This document shows positions 46,162-56,294 of a stretch of DNA of 64,000 nucleotides, in pieces; position 1 is the first letter of the stretch; every line of letters begins with the position of its first letter. Made by a program: the position numbers and the translations under genes. Below the pieces are notes generated by a model that worked only from the letters and a program-made list of their open reading frames with translations, searched no databases and was not told the origin of the DNA. The stretch comes from Diospyros lotus (taxonomy: Eukaryota; Streptophyta; Magnoliopsida; Ericales; Ebenaceae), in assembly GCF_014633365.1 (NCBI RefSeq), contig NC_068348.1, positions 13,720,311 to 13,784,310 on the forward strand, read 5' to 3'.

Positions 46162-47840
46162 TGTTGGAATCGTAATTCCCCGTAACGAAAATCGATTTTT
46201 CGTACAATAAAAAAAACGATTAGGATTCGTTCACTTTTATGTGTTAACTTGAAACTAAAACAATTATATATAAGAAATAAAACACAAAGGAGATAAGACG
46301 GTTACCCTTGAAGCGTGCTTTAATTCTTACTAGCGATTCCACAATCAAGAATCCTTCTTTTGAGAACTCCTTCAAACCTCCAAGCCTTCTCCGGTGTTCT
46401 TCAAGAATTCCAAGGAAATCTCTACACTTTTCTTGTTTTCAAAAAGAATCAGATTCATCTTGTGTGTGGGCACAAGATATAAGAATGTAATAATTACCAA
46501 TTTTGAAAAATCATATTTTCCAAAATAAGTTGGACAATCAAATATATGAATTTAGAAAGAAAAAGGGAAACTTCCTTTTTCCTACCCTAAAATCACTCAT
46601 ATCAACCACCTAATACGTATCTTCCAATTTTAGCAGATTGGAACGTATTTAATTATGATATCTGTCTAGATACATTGCAGTCATTTATGGTACTGCCAAT
46701 GATCAAGCGATTTGTCCAAAAATATCTGATAATTTCAGTGTAATCCCTTTTAAATTATAACTGGATAATTTAAATCCAATTCTTATTTTGAAGCCACCAG
46801 AGGGACCTGATCGGACTCAATTGACTTAAGCTCCAATAATTTAATTTTGACTCAGTCAACTCTTGACTAGTCAAAATTAATTTATTAATTTTGTTCTATT
46901 CCACTAAAAGAACGAAATTACCCCATGATTGTTCCAATGACTAGAATCTCACCAATTGTATGCATTTTGTGTGTGTGTTTTTTTATTTTAATTAAATATA
47001 ACTTAATTATGGTTTAATGTATTAATTATTTAATTTAATTTTATTAGGATTATTCATGACAAATTACTTCGTCTCGACTCATAATAAACAATGCCAACTA
47101 TTAAAATCAATAGAAGAGCTATGTGCATACAATATTGGAATCACAAGAGTTTTTAAAACCAATTTTAAAGTATGAGGAATGTTCCTTCTTGCGAAAAGGG
47201 TTGCCAAAAGGGAGATTTTGGGACGTTGGAACTGGTTCTAGTGATTAGAACGAGGGGTAGTGACACCTACAAAACACTCTGATGGTAAGTAAGGGATTAA
47301 GTTGGCAAAGTGTCAATAGACTGAAAAGAATATATCTTAACGTATGATCAGGTTGGTTTATATAGAGGAGAGAAATGGGGTGTTCTCTTGTATGTATGCT
47401 TGTCTCGGGAGTCACAAGGTGATGGGATTAAGATATCCGACGCCGGTGCTAGCAAGGCTCCTTGACGGAGGTGTGGTGTTGATGGGGACCGACAATAAAT
47501 GCAGATGAAACTTGTAATAAATGCGGATGAGATCCATAGTAGGCGTATGAGTGTTATAGGTACAGAGGTGATGATGGTCATTGCAGGCTGAAGTTGAGCC
47601 GAGATCAGGATGTGGGTCGAGTGATCTTTGGACCTTTCGAACTGGGCCGGACTTGGTTTGTACGGTCTAGAGAGTGTTTTTAAAAATAAGTCAAATCATA
47701 AGTGATGTCGGTATAATTTATTCTTAAATTATGTTTTAAAATTATAAACAAATTAATATAATTTTTATATAAGAAATAATTTATTCATTTATAATTATCT
47801 TGTAATTTGTGAATGCAAACAAATAGGTTTACGACAGATT
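46162..47840. repeat. Unclassified LTR-like debris upstream of the copia element
   Basis: TGTTGGAATCGTAATTCC at 46162 looks like an LTR start, followed by about 800 bp without coding. From 47210 to 47660 a segment with GTGACACCTACAAAACACTC resembles the reverse complement of an R/U5 region. The last part (about 47660-47840) would originally have adjoined base 53591, so it was probably the distal promoter region of the MLF-like gene before the copia insertion. Confidence 0.35.
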
Positions 47841-48110
47841 TGTTATAAATACCATGATTAAGTGGATGTCCATTCATCTTCTACCCTTTACTCCCTTCAT
47901 TGTAATTGTAACATATGACTACTCCTTTATTCCTTCATTATAATTGTAACATGTGACCTTTGAATTTCTTTTCTTGTAAGCTTATAAATAGAGGCATTTT
48001 ATGTTGTGAGAATGCCTTTTTTTGATAACAAGGATAAAGGAAATTTCTATTCTCTCATCTCATGAGTTTTTCCTATTTTTTTTGCATTTATTCTCTTTAG
48101 TTTTATAAGA
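47841..48110 (+). repeat. 5' LTR of the copia element
   Basis: 270 bp. Starts TGTTATAAAT and ends TTTTATAAGA; the right end departs from the usual CA. A TATA-like TATAAATA is at 47983-47990, with GAGGCATTTTATG following. The sequence after it (TTATCAGCACGA at 48113-48124) is where a primer-binding site should be, but I could not assign it to a tRNA with confidence. Confidence 0.95.
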
Positions 48111-48387
48111 CGTTATCAGCACGATTCTCTGCCAATTTGTTTATTCTAGCATACAAATTCAAGGTAAGTATTCTAACTTTTCTTTATACTTTATGCATGT
48201 TTTGTTCATAGGTCACCTATGGCTATTTTCTCTTATCATATTGTGTATATTATAAACGATGATAATGTATAGTTGATTAGTTTTCTTATTATTTTATTTC
48301 ATTATTCTATAGTTATTTTCTTTTCATTGTTAATATGAATTAAGTTTACCATTTATCTAATTATTACTTTTTGTGATAGTATTCTCC

Positions 48388-49440
48388 ATGGCAAATCTTA
48401 CAAAACTGGAGTTTGTGGCACTTGACATTACTGGAAAAAATTATTTATCGTGGATACTAGATGCTGAAATCCATCTTGATGCTATGGGTCTTGGAGACAC
48501 CATTAAAGATAAAAATGATGCATCTAGCCAAAATCGTGCTAAGGCCATGATATTCCTTCGGCGTCATCTTCATGAGGGACTAAAATCTGAATATTTCATG
48601 GTAAAGGATCCCCTTATTCTTTGGCAAAGTTTAAAAGAAAGATATGACCATCAGAAAATGGTAGTTCTCCCAAAAGCTCGTTTTGATTGGATGCACTTAC
48701 AATTGCAAGACTTTAAATCTGTAAGTGAGTACAATTTTGCAATTTTTAAAATCAGTTCTCAATTGAAATTATGTGGAGAAAAGATTACTGAAAATGATAT
48801 GTTAGAAAAAACATTCTCCACGTTTCATGCCTTGAATGTGCTCTTGCAGCAGCAATATCGAGAAAGAGGCTTTAAAAAATATTCAGAATTGATTACATGC
48901 CTTCTTGTGGCTGAACAAAATAATGAGCTTTTGATGAAAAATCATGAATCACGTCCTACTGGTTCTACCCCATTCCCTAAAGTGAATGCGACAATGTATA
49001 ACAATCGAGGATGAGGTCGTGGGTATAGAAGAGGACGTGGTCGAGGTCGAAATAATTTTCAATATCATGGTGGTCATTATAATACTTCTAATTTGAAGAA
49101 AATTACACCTAATGAAGAAAAGCATGAGACGGGAAAATTTCACAAAATAAGATCCCCAAAACATATTGACAGTGTATTTTATAGGTGTGGAATGAAATGT
49201 CATTGGTCACGTACATGTCGTACTGCTAAACATTTGGTTGAGCTCTATCAAGCCTCCCTGAAGGAGAAAGGGAAAAATGTTGAAGCAAACTTTGCATCTC
49301 AAGGTGATTTTGATGGTGATCATCTTCACTCTTTGGGGACAACACACTTTGATGTTGCAGATTTTTTTTACGAAAATATTGATGATTTTTCTGATGGCAA
49401 AATTAACCCTTCAATTGGTGATGAGAATGTCTATTTCTAA
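48388..49440 (+). pseudogene. Copia gag (UBN2-type) with in-frame stop
   Basis: The ATG at 48388 opens MANLTKLEFVALDITGKNYL and continues as the alpha-helical gag domain of copia elements (LRRHLHEGLKSEYF, LWQSLKERYDHQK, KYSELITCLLVAEQNNELL). A TGA at 49012-49014 interrupts an arginine/glycine-rich stretch where CGA (Arg) would be expected, consistent with a C-to-T change at a CpG. The same frame continues through RGRGRGRNN and a zinc-knuckle-like FYRCGMKCHWSRTCRT near 49180; the canonical CX2CX4HX4C is altered. It ends at TAA 49438-49440. Confidence 0.9.
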
Positions 49441-49564
49441 ATTTGTTATCTTCATGTTGCATTAGCATTGGTGTGTTTATTTTTTTGTTGGTGTGTTTCT
49501 TTTGTAATTTGTTTTCTTTTACTTGAATTTTATTATGTTTTTTTTTTTATTTTAATGAAGAAGC
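49441..49564 (+). other. T-rich gag-pol spacer of the copia element
   Basis: About 124 bp separates the gag stop from the pol frame, which lies in a different phase. It is strongly T-rich, contains GTGTGTTTAT words, and ends TTTTAATGAAG before the AAGCATGG start of pol, so it has the look of a plant intron. Whether it is spliced, or simply an untranslated spacer, is not known. Confidence 0.5.
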
Positions 49565-52500
49565 ATGGATCTTTCACTTCCTTTTGTTGGTCTCAATATC
49601 AATGGTGAAGATATATGCTTAGCAGATAGCGCCACAACACATACTATATTGAAAAATAAGAAGTATTTTACAGATTTAAAAATAATGGAAGCCACTGTCA
49701 CTACAATATCAGGCAATGTAAAAATCATTGAAGGCTCCGGAAGAGCAAGTAAGGCTCCGGAAGAGCAAGTATTTTATTGCCTAGAGGAACGAAACTCACT
49801 ATTAATGATGTTTTATTATCTACTAAATCAAAAAGAAATTTATTGAGTTTCAAAGATATTCGACAAAATGGATACCATGTTGAGACTATGAATGAAAATA
49901 ATATAGAATATCTCTATATTACATCAAATGTCTCTGGTAAAAAATGTGTATTAGAAAAGCTACCTGCCTTTTCTTTTGGTTTGTATTATACAAACATTAG
50001 TACAATTGAAGTACATGCTACAATGAACCAGAAGTTCATTAATAAAGAAAGTTTTGTTGTTTGGCATGACCGGTTAGGCCATCCCGGGTCAATAATGATG
50101 CAAAAAATTATTGAGAATTCACATGGACATCCATTAAAGAACCAGAAAATTCTTTTGCCTAATGAATTCTCATGTGTTGCTTATTCTCAAGGAAAATTGA
50201 TTATTAGACCTTCACTATCTAAAGTTCGAAATGAATCACCTACATTTCTAGAACGTATTCAAGGGGATATATGTGGATCTATTCATCCACCATGTGGACC
50301 ATTTAGGTATTTTATGATATTGATAGATGCATCCGCTAGATGGTCACATGTTTGTTTATTATCCACTCATAATGTGGCATTTGCAAGATTACTTGCTCAA
50401 ATGATTAGATTGCGAGCACAATTTCTAGATTATACAATCAAGACAATTCGTCTTGATAATACAGGTGAATTTACATCTCGAACTTTTAATGATTATTGTA
50501 TGTCAGTTGGAATAATTGTTGAACATCCAGTTGCTCATGTGCATACACAAAATGGTTTAGCAGAATCTTTTATTAAACGCCTCCAATTAATTGCTAGACC
50601 ATTCCTCATGAGAACAAAACTCCCAATTTCTACTTGGGGTCATGCAATTCTGCATGTAGCAACACTTATACGCATAAGGCCAACATCATATCATAAGTTA
50701 TCCCCATCACAATTGGTGTTTGGTCAAGAACCAGATATTTCCCATCTAAGAATATTTGGGTGTGCAATATTTATTCCAATTGCTCCACCACAACGCACTA
50801 AGATGGGTCCTCAAAGAAGGCTGGGAATATATGTGGGATATGATTATCCCTCAATTATTAAATATCTTGAACCAATGACAGGTGATGTTTTTACAGCACG
50901 ATTTGCTGACTGTCATTTTGATGAGACAAATTTCCCAGCATTAGGGGGAGATAAAAAACAGTTGGAAAAGGAAATTATATGAATGCATCATCACTATCTT
51001 ATTTTGATCCTCACACAAATCAATGTGAGCTAGAAGTTCAAAAATTAGTTCATCTTCAAAATATTGCAAATCAATTATCAGATGCATTTACTGACCTAAG
51101 AAAAATAACTAAATCGCATATACCAGCTGCAAATACTCCTGCAAAAGTTGATGTCCCTGAAGGACTACTTGTAGCTAATGAATTTAAGACACATTTAAAA
51201 CGTGGTAGACCAATCGGTTCCAAGGATAAAAATCCTAGAAAAAGAAAAGGAGTACGTGATCAAGATGGCACAATAAAGGAGTTTAGTACTCTTGATGAGA
51301 CTCGAGACATAATTGATGAAAAAACCCCAGAAGAGGTTCAGGTACCTAAAAATAATGAAAGTGATGAGATCTCAATAAATTATGTCTCTACAAGAAAAAG
51401 ATGGAACCGAAAAGAACAAGTTATCGATAACATTTTTGCATATGCTATAGCACTTGATGTTATTAAGGAAAGCGAGGATATTGAACCAAATTCTATCGAA
51501 CAATGTCGACAAAGAAATGATTGGCCAAAATGGAAGGAAGCAATTCAAGCAGAATTAAATTCGCTCACAAAACGTGAAGTTTTTGGACCTGTAGTCCGAA
51601 CACCAGAAGGTGTAATACCGGTTGGATACAAATGGGTTTTTGTGCGAAAACGAAATGAGAAAAATGAAGTCGTGAGACATAAAGCTCGACTAGTTGCACA
51701 AGGGTTTTCTCAAAGACCTAGTATTGATTATGAAGAAACATATTCCCTTGTGGTGGATGCAATTACATTTCGATATCTAATCAGTTTTGCAGTTAATGAA
51801 AAGCTTAATATGCGTCTAATGGATGTGGTTATAGCTTATTTATATGGATCACTTAATAGTGATATTTATATGAAAATCCCTGAAGAATTTAAAATGCCTG
51901 AAGCATATAACTCAAGTTCTCGAGAAATGTATTCAATTAAATTGCAAAGATCCTTTTATGGATTAAAGCAATTTGGACGCATGTGGTACAATCGTTTGAG
52001 TGAATATCTATTAAAAGAAGGATATAGAAATAATCATATTTGTCCATGTGTCTTTATAAAGAATTCAGGATTAGAGTTCATTATTATCGCAGTGTATATT
52101 GATGACTTAAATATTATTGGAACTCTGAATAAACTATCTGAGGCAATGGAATACTTAAAGAAGGAATTTGAAATGAAAGACCTCGGAAAAACAAAATTTT
52201 GTCTTGGTCTGCAAATTGAGCATTTGACAAATAAAATTTTTATTCATCAATCAACTTATATAGAAAAGATCCTTAAACGATTTTACATGGACAAAGCACA
52301 TCCATTGAGCACTCCAATGGTTGTTAGATCACTTGATGTGAAAAATGATCCATTTCGAGCTTAAGAAGATAACAAGAAACTGCTTGGTCCTGAAGTACCA
52401 TATCTTAGTGCTATTGGTGCACTAATGTATCTCGCTAATAATACTCGTCCTGACATAGCATTTTCTGTAAATTTATTGGCAAGATATAGTTCTGCTCCAA

Positions 52501-53096
52501 CCAAAAGGCATTGGAATAGAGTTAAACAAATATTTCGTTATCTTCGAGGAACAAATGATTTGGGTTTGTTTTACTCAAAGGAATCTAAATCATCACTAGT
52601 TGGTTATGTAGATGCAGGTTATTTGTCTGATCCACATAAAGCTCGATCTCAAACAGGTTATGTATTTACATGTGGTGACACTGCAATATCATGGCGTTCT
52701 ATAAAACAGACTATATCTGCCACTTCTTCAAATCATGCTGAAATTCTTGCAATTCATGAAGCTAGTCGAGAATGTGTCTGGTTGAGGTCAATAACTCATC
52801 ATATCCGGAGTACATGTGGATTATCTTTTATCAGAGAAATGCCAACCACATTATACGAAGATAATGCTGCTTGTATTGCACAGTTGAAAGAGGGATATAT
52901 TAAAGGAGACAGAACAAAACATATATCACCAAAATTCTTTTTTACTCATGACCTCCAGAAAAATGGTGACGTAAATGTTCAACAAATTCAATCAAAGGAT
53001 AACTTGGCAGATTTAATGACAAAGGCATTACCAACCACGACATTTGAGAAGTTGGTGCATGGCATTGGAATGCGACGGTATAGAGATCTCAAGTGA
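49565..53096 (+). pseudogene. Copia pol (protease-integrase-RT-RNase H), broken
   Basis: Protease: LADSATTHTI near 49620. A 20-bp tandem duplication at 49731-49770 shifts the frame there. Integrase: WHDRLGHPG, a zinc-binding CX2C whose second Cys is Tyr (FSCVAYSQGK), then D, D, E residues in GDICGS, IRLDNTGEF and TQNGLAESF. A one-base shift lies near 50980. RT: YKWVFVRKRN, LMDVVIAYLYGSL and the active-site YIDD near 52100. A TAA stop at 52362-52364 precedes RNase H (VGYVDAGYLSDPHKARSQTGY, LYEDNAACIAQLKEG, DLMTKALP), which ends at TGA 53096. Most catalytic residues survive, so decay is moderate. Confidence 0.95.
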
Positions 53097-53124
53097 CATT
53101 AATTTGAGGGGCAGAAATATGCAC

Positions 53125-53289
53125 TGTACTTTTTTCCTTGACCAGGGTTTTTTCCCACTGGGTTTTTCTTGGCAAGGTTTTTAACGAGGCAGGTTTTAAT
53201 GCATATTATACACTAATATAATGTACTTTTTTTCCTTCACTAAGATTTTTTTCCACTGGATTTTTCCCTAGTAAGGTTTTAATGAGGCA
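53125..53289 (+). repeat. Duplicated 3'-UTR motif of the copia element
   Basis: Two copies of a roughly 67-bp unit (53125-53191 and 53222-53289) contain TTTCCCACTGGGTTTTTC-type and AAGGTTTT.AACGAGGCA text, 97 bp apart. This ACTGGGTTTTT...AACGAGGCA signature is familiar from the 3' untranslated part of many plant copia elements; here it occurs twice with about 15-20% difference. Confidence 0.75.
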
Positions 53290-53320
53290 TATATTAGTGT
53301 AATGGACATCCAAGGGGGAG

Positions 53321-53590
53321 TGTTATAAATACCATGATTAAGTGGATGTCCATTCATCTTCTACCCTTTACTTCTTTCATTATAATTGTAACATATGACT
53401 ACTCCTTTATTCTTTAATTATAATTGTAACATGTGACCTTTAAATTTCTTTTTTTGTAAGCCTATAAATAAAGGCATTTTATGTTGTGAGAATGCCTTTT
53501 TTTGATAACAAGGATAAATAAAATTTCTATTCTCTCATCTTATAAATTTTTTCTATTTTTCTTACCTTTATTCTCTTTAGTTTTATAAGA
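53321..53590 (+). repeat. 3' LTR of the copia element
   Basis: 270 bp, co-linear with the 5' LTR. Of 18 differences, 15 are transitions, and in 13 of those the 3' LTR has T or A where the 5' LTR has C or G. The TSD AGATT follows immediately. It is the nearest transposon sequence to the MLF-like gene and retains the TATA-like CTATAAATA (53462-53470). Confidence 0.95.
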
Positions 53591-53908
53591 AGATTGTAAT
53601 TTTTCTTGTTTGTTTTTTTTTTTATTTGGGATGAAATGACACGTGTAATTGGCCACTGCATCCAGACTGTTCTAGTGCGTCCCAGAATGACACGTTGCCG
53701 AATGTTCCGTAACCTGGTTCTACCAAAATAAAAATAAAAAAATAGAATTAAAAATGAAATTGTTTATCTAACGAGTCGGCGAATTTAGCACCCTGCACCT
53801 ATAATCGCATCTTCATAGCATCGGAACTCTTCGAACTTCTCCCAGTTCTTGATCCAAGCGAATCGATATCCATTGTCTGCAAGATTGTGCTCAAATTGTT
53901 GTGCGGTG
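53591..53908 (+). promoter_or_regulatory. Promoter remnant and noncoding first exon of the MLF-like gene
   Basis: Only about 200 bp lie between the copia TSD and the likely transcription start. A strong donor GGTG|GTAAGT at 53908/53909 ends a presumed leader exon beginning somewhere around 53770-53820; this exon contains no ATG. GACACGTG (a G-box-like CACGTG) lies at 53638-53645. No convincing TATA box is seen. The exon is inferred from the donor and from the open acceptor at 56264; transcript data would be needed to fix its start. Confidence 0.5.
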
Positions 53909-56264
53909 GTAAGTGTGAAAATCGCTTGGTCTGCTATAAGTTCGATCATACCGTCTAATGCTTTGTGTTTTATCTCCTTTTGTTATTGCGCTTCACCGAG
54001 GCTTTCGTTCATTTGATTTAAAACCATTTTTTGAAATTGAATAACGAAATTAAGTCCTGGTAGTTACTTTTGTGAATCAAGGTTTTGTGTTGTTTCAACG
54101 TGTAGTTTGATCGAGAAGTTGCGGTGAGCTTGGTGATTGCTTGATAAGGTGCAGACGATATTTATGACTGTTTCGCTGTTGCGGAATTTAGCTTTGTGTG
54201 TTTGTTGGTTTCGTAGTTATTTATATTCATATACTTGAATTTCATGTTTGTGGTTATGTGGATGATTGTTAATTCGGAAAAGCATACTTTGCTGCCCATA
54301 ACTTGATGGTAGTTCTGGTGGTTGCAAGGTATAAAATAAATGAAAATTAGAATGAGGTCATTGGCTGCCGATGAGCTTAATTGTGTAGTAATCTTTGCAA
54401 TCTGATGTAGAAAATATGAATTGAAACCGGCACCGTTTTTCATCTCGAGCATGCATGCATGCATTATCGTTGATTATACATGCAAAGTATCTCGAAGCAA
54501 GTTAGAATTATGGAGGGAATGCACTTGTTTTATAGTTGATTTCTTAACACGGGTCCTGTATGAGATTCTTTTTGTGATCTCTTTGATCATGAGAGTGTAT
54601 AGAGTTTTTTAGCTATCGGTGTTTGGTATATTTGGCCTCTAGGAATTCATGACCGAATGTTAGATTGCTTTTGGGTAAGAACTAAAGCCGTACTTGTTAA
54701 ATGTGCAATGGGCAGAGGGGAAAAATGTTGTGAAGGCAGGGAGCCTTTTGATTTTTGCTTTTTCTTTACCAGTAACGGGGGAGAAATTGAAGAAATAGGA
54801 CACTGGTACTAATACGTTTTCCAACTATTTTCTTTCAAAATGTGAATTCTGGTTTTCAACATCTAATGACATGGCATAAAGAATCCCTCCAAGTGTTTAC
54901 AACATTTCCTTGTTTTTTCTTTGTGACAATTGAAGAATACTAATTCTTAATCCTTTTTCTTTTATTTTCTTCCCCCAGAAAGTGTTGAAATTGTTTTTCC
55001 TTCTTAGAAGGGGTAACTCACGGAATTTCCCTCTTTTGTTTCCTTTCCCGATTATTTAAGCGTGAAGGATTTGTTACCATTTAATTCCTTATGGCCGTTC
55101 ATACCCTGTAAAATAGGAAAAAAGGGGCAATGCAGGAAATTGACAAGAAGTTTTTGGGCTTCGCACTTGGAAGTTACTTGCAATATTATCTATTTTCAAA
55201 CTGTTACAGTTCCTTAACTATTTAGCGATAAAACTTGAAATTAAGAGGAAATTGAGAATTTTTTTTATAGACTTTTTTTTGGTGTTGCTCATTTTTTTCT
55301 GTCTATTTATACTAGCTAGTTAACAAAATGCTTTACTTGGATGTGCGCCGACAGAGAGATAGATTGTCTCTTATCTCAAAATAAGAAAAAAGAAAAAGAC
55401 TGCCAAGTTTTAGGACCCGGTTCTTGTTTAGGTGACCTTCCTGATCCTCCAAAATCTTGTATCTTAGGATATCGAGATGTGTATCTAAAATTTGAGAATT
55501 AGTTCTTGGGTAATATTTTAAAACTTAGTATTTCTCCTTAGGATGGATTTCTTTTATGTTTTTTTTTTTTTTCTTTTGAAAGGATTGTTTCTTATGAATG
55601 TAGTTCAAATTAAATAGAATTTAAAGTATTGTTGCAAAGGATTGTTTCTTAGGATGGATTGTTCCTTTTGAAAGGATATTCATCTATTGTATATGTGGAA
55701 GGTTTGGAATTTTATGTTACTATTGTTGCACATTATAGTGTGAGACCTGGGGATGGGGTTGGACACAATTTTGGTGCCCTTGTCCTTCTCACAATTGGGT
55801 GACATGGACTCATAGATACATGAGGGGAATTACAATTGGTTATGTAATACTCTCTTGTAGAAAATGATTGTGTATTTCATGCCAGCTGTACTGTGGATTG
55901 GATGTCCAACTGAAAATAATTTGAGAACAGATCACAAATTGTTTTCCATTTTAATTTTTGGTGAAGGGTGGCCCTTGGACTTCGACTTTATTCTGTTGGA
56001 TAAGATTGATTAGGTCTTCCTGGAGATATTATTGAGACATTATCCATTAGTGTTATTAGAAAAATACCTACTTGTGACCATAGAGCTGTTTTGCTCATAA
56101 GTTGGTGATTTAACCCTGCGCGGGATGTACTCCAACCTCGTGATTGCTTTTTCCCTTTTTAACTCTTTGTTTAGTTCAATTCTATCATCTTTCATTCTAA
56201 GATCACTTGCTTTTTGATATTGATTTGTCGAGTTTTCCCTTATTTTCTGTCATTACTTGTGCAG
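53909..56264 (+). other. Leader intron of the MLF-like gene (2356 nt)
   Basis: Donor GTAAGT at 53909 and acceptor CTTGTGCAG ending at 56264. The interior is T-rich, as in plant introns, and I see no coding exon, repeat or RNA gene in it. The first ATG after splicing is at 56295, so the intron lies in the 5' untranslated region. Long leader intron and GTAAGT donor suggest a constitutively expressed gene, but this is inference. Confidence 0.6.
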
Positions 56265-56294
56265 GATCTTACTGCATTTAGAACTCGGAGAAGT

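Larger units (their letters stand above)
47841..53590 (+). mobile_element. Complete Ty1/copia LTR retrotransposon, inactivated
   Basis: The element is 5750 bp long, with two 270-bp LTRs (47841-48110 and 53321-53590) and a perfect 5-bp TSD AGATT (47836-47840 and 53591-53595). Internal order is gag, protease, integrase, reverse transcriptase, RNase H, which defines copia. A polypurine tract AAGGGGGAG (53312-53320) directly precedes the 3' LTR. The LTRs differ at 18 of 270 sites with no indel. Coding is broken by a TGA in gag, a 20-bp duplication in protease, a frameshift after integrase and a stop before RNase H, so it is non-autonomous now. It lies a few hundred bases upstream of, and in the same direction as, the MLF-like gene. 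Confidence 0.97.

Noticed and set aside
53909..56264. Coding exons within the MLF-like leader intron
   Set aside because: No conserved text; open frames are short and T-rich, as in introns.
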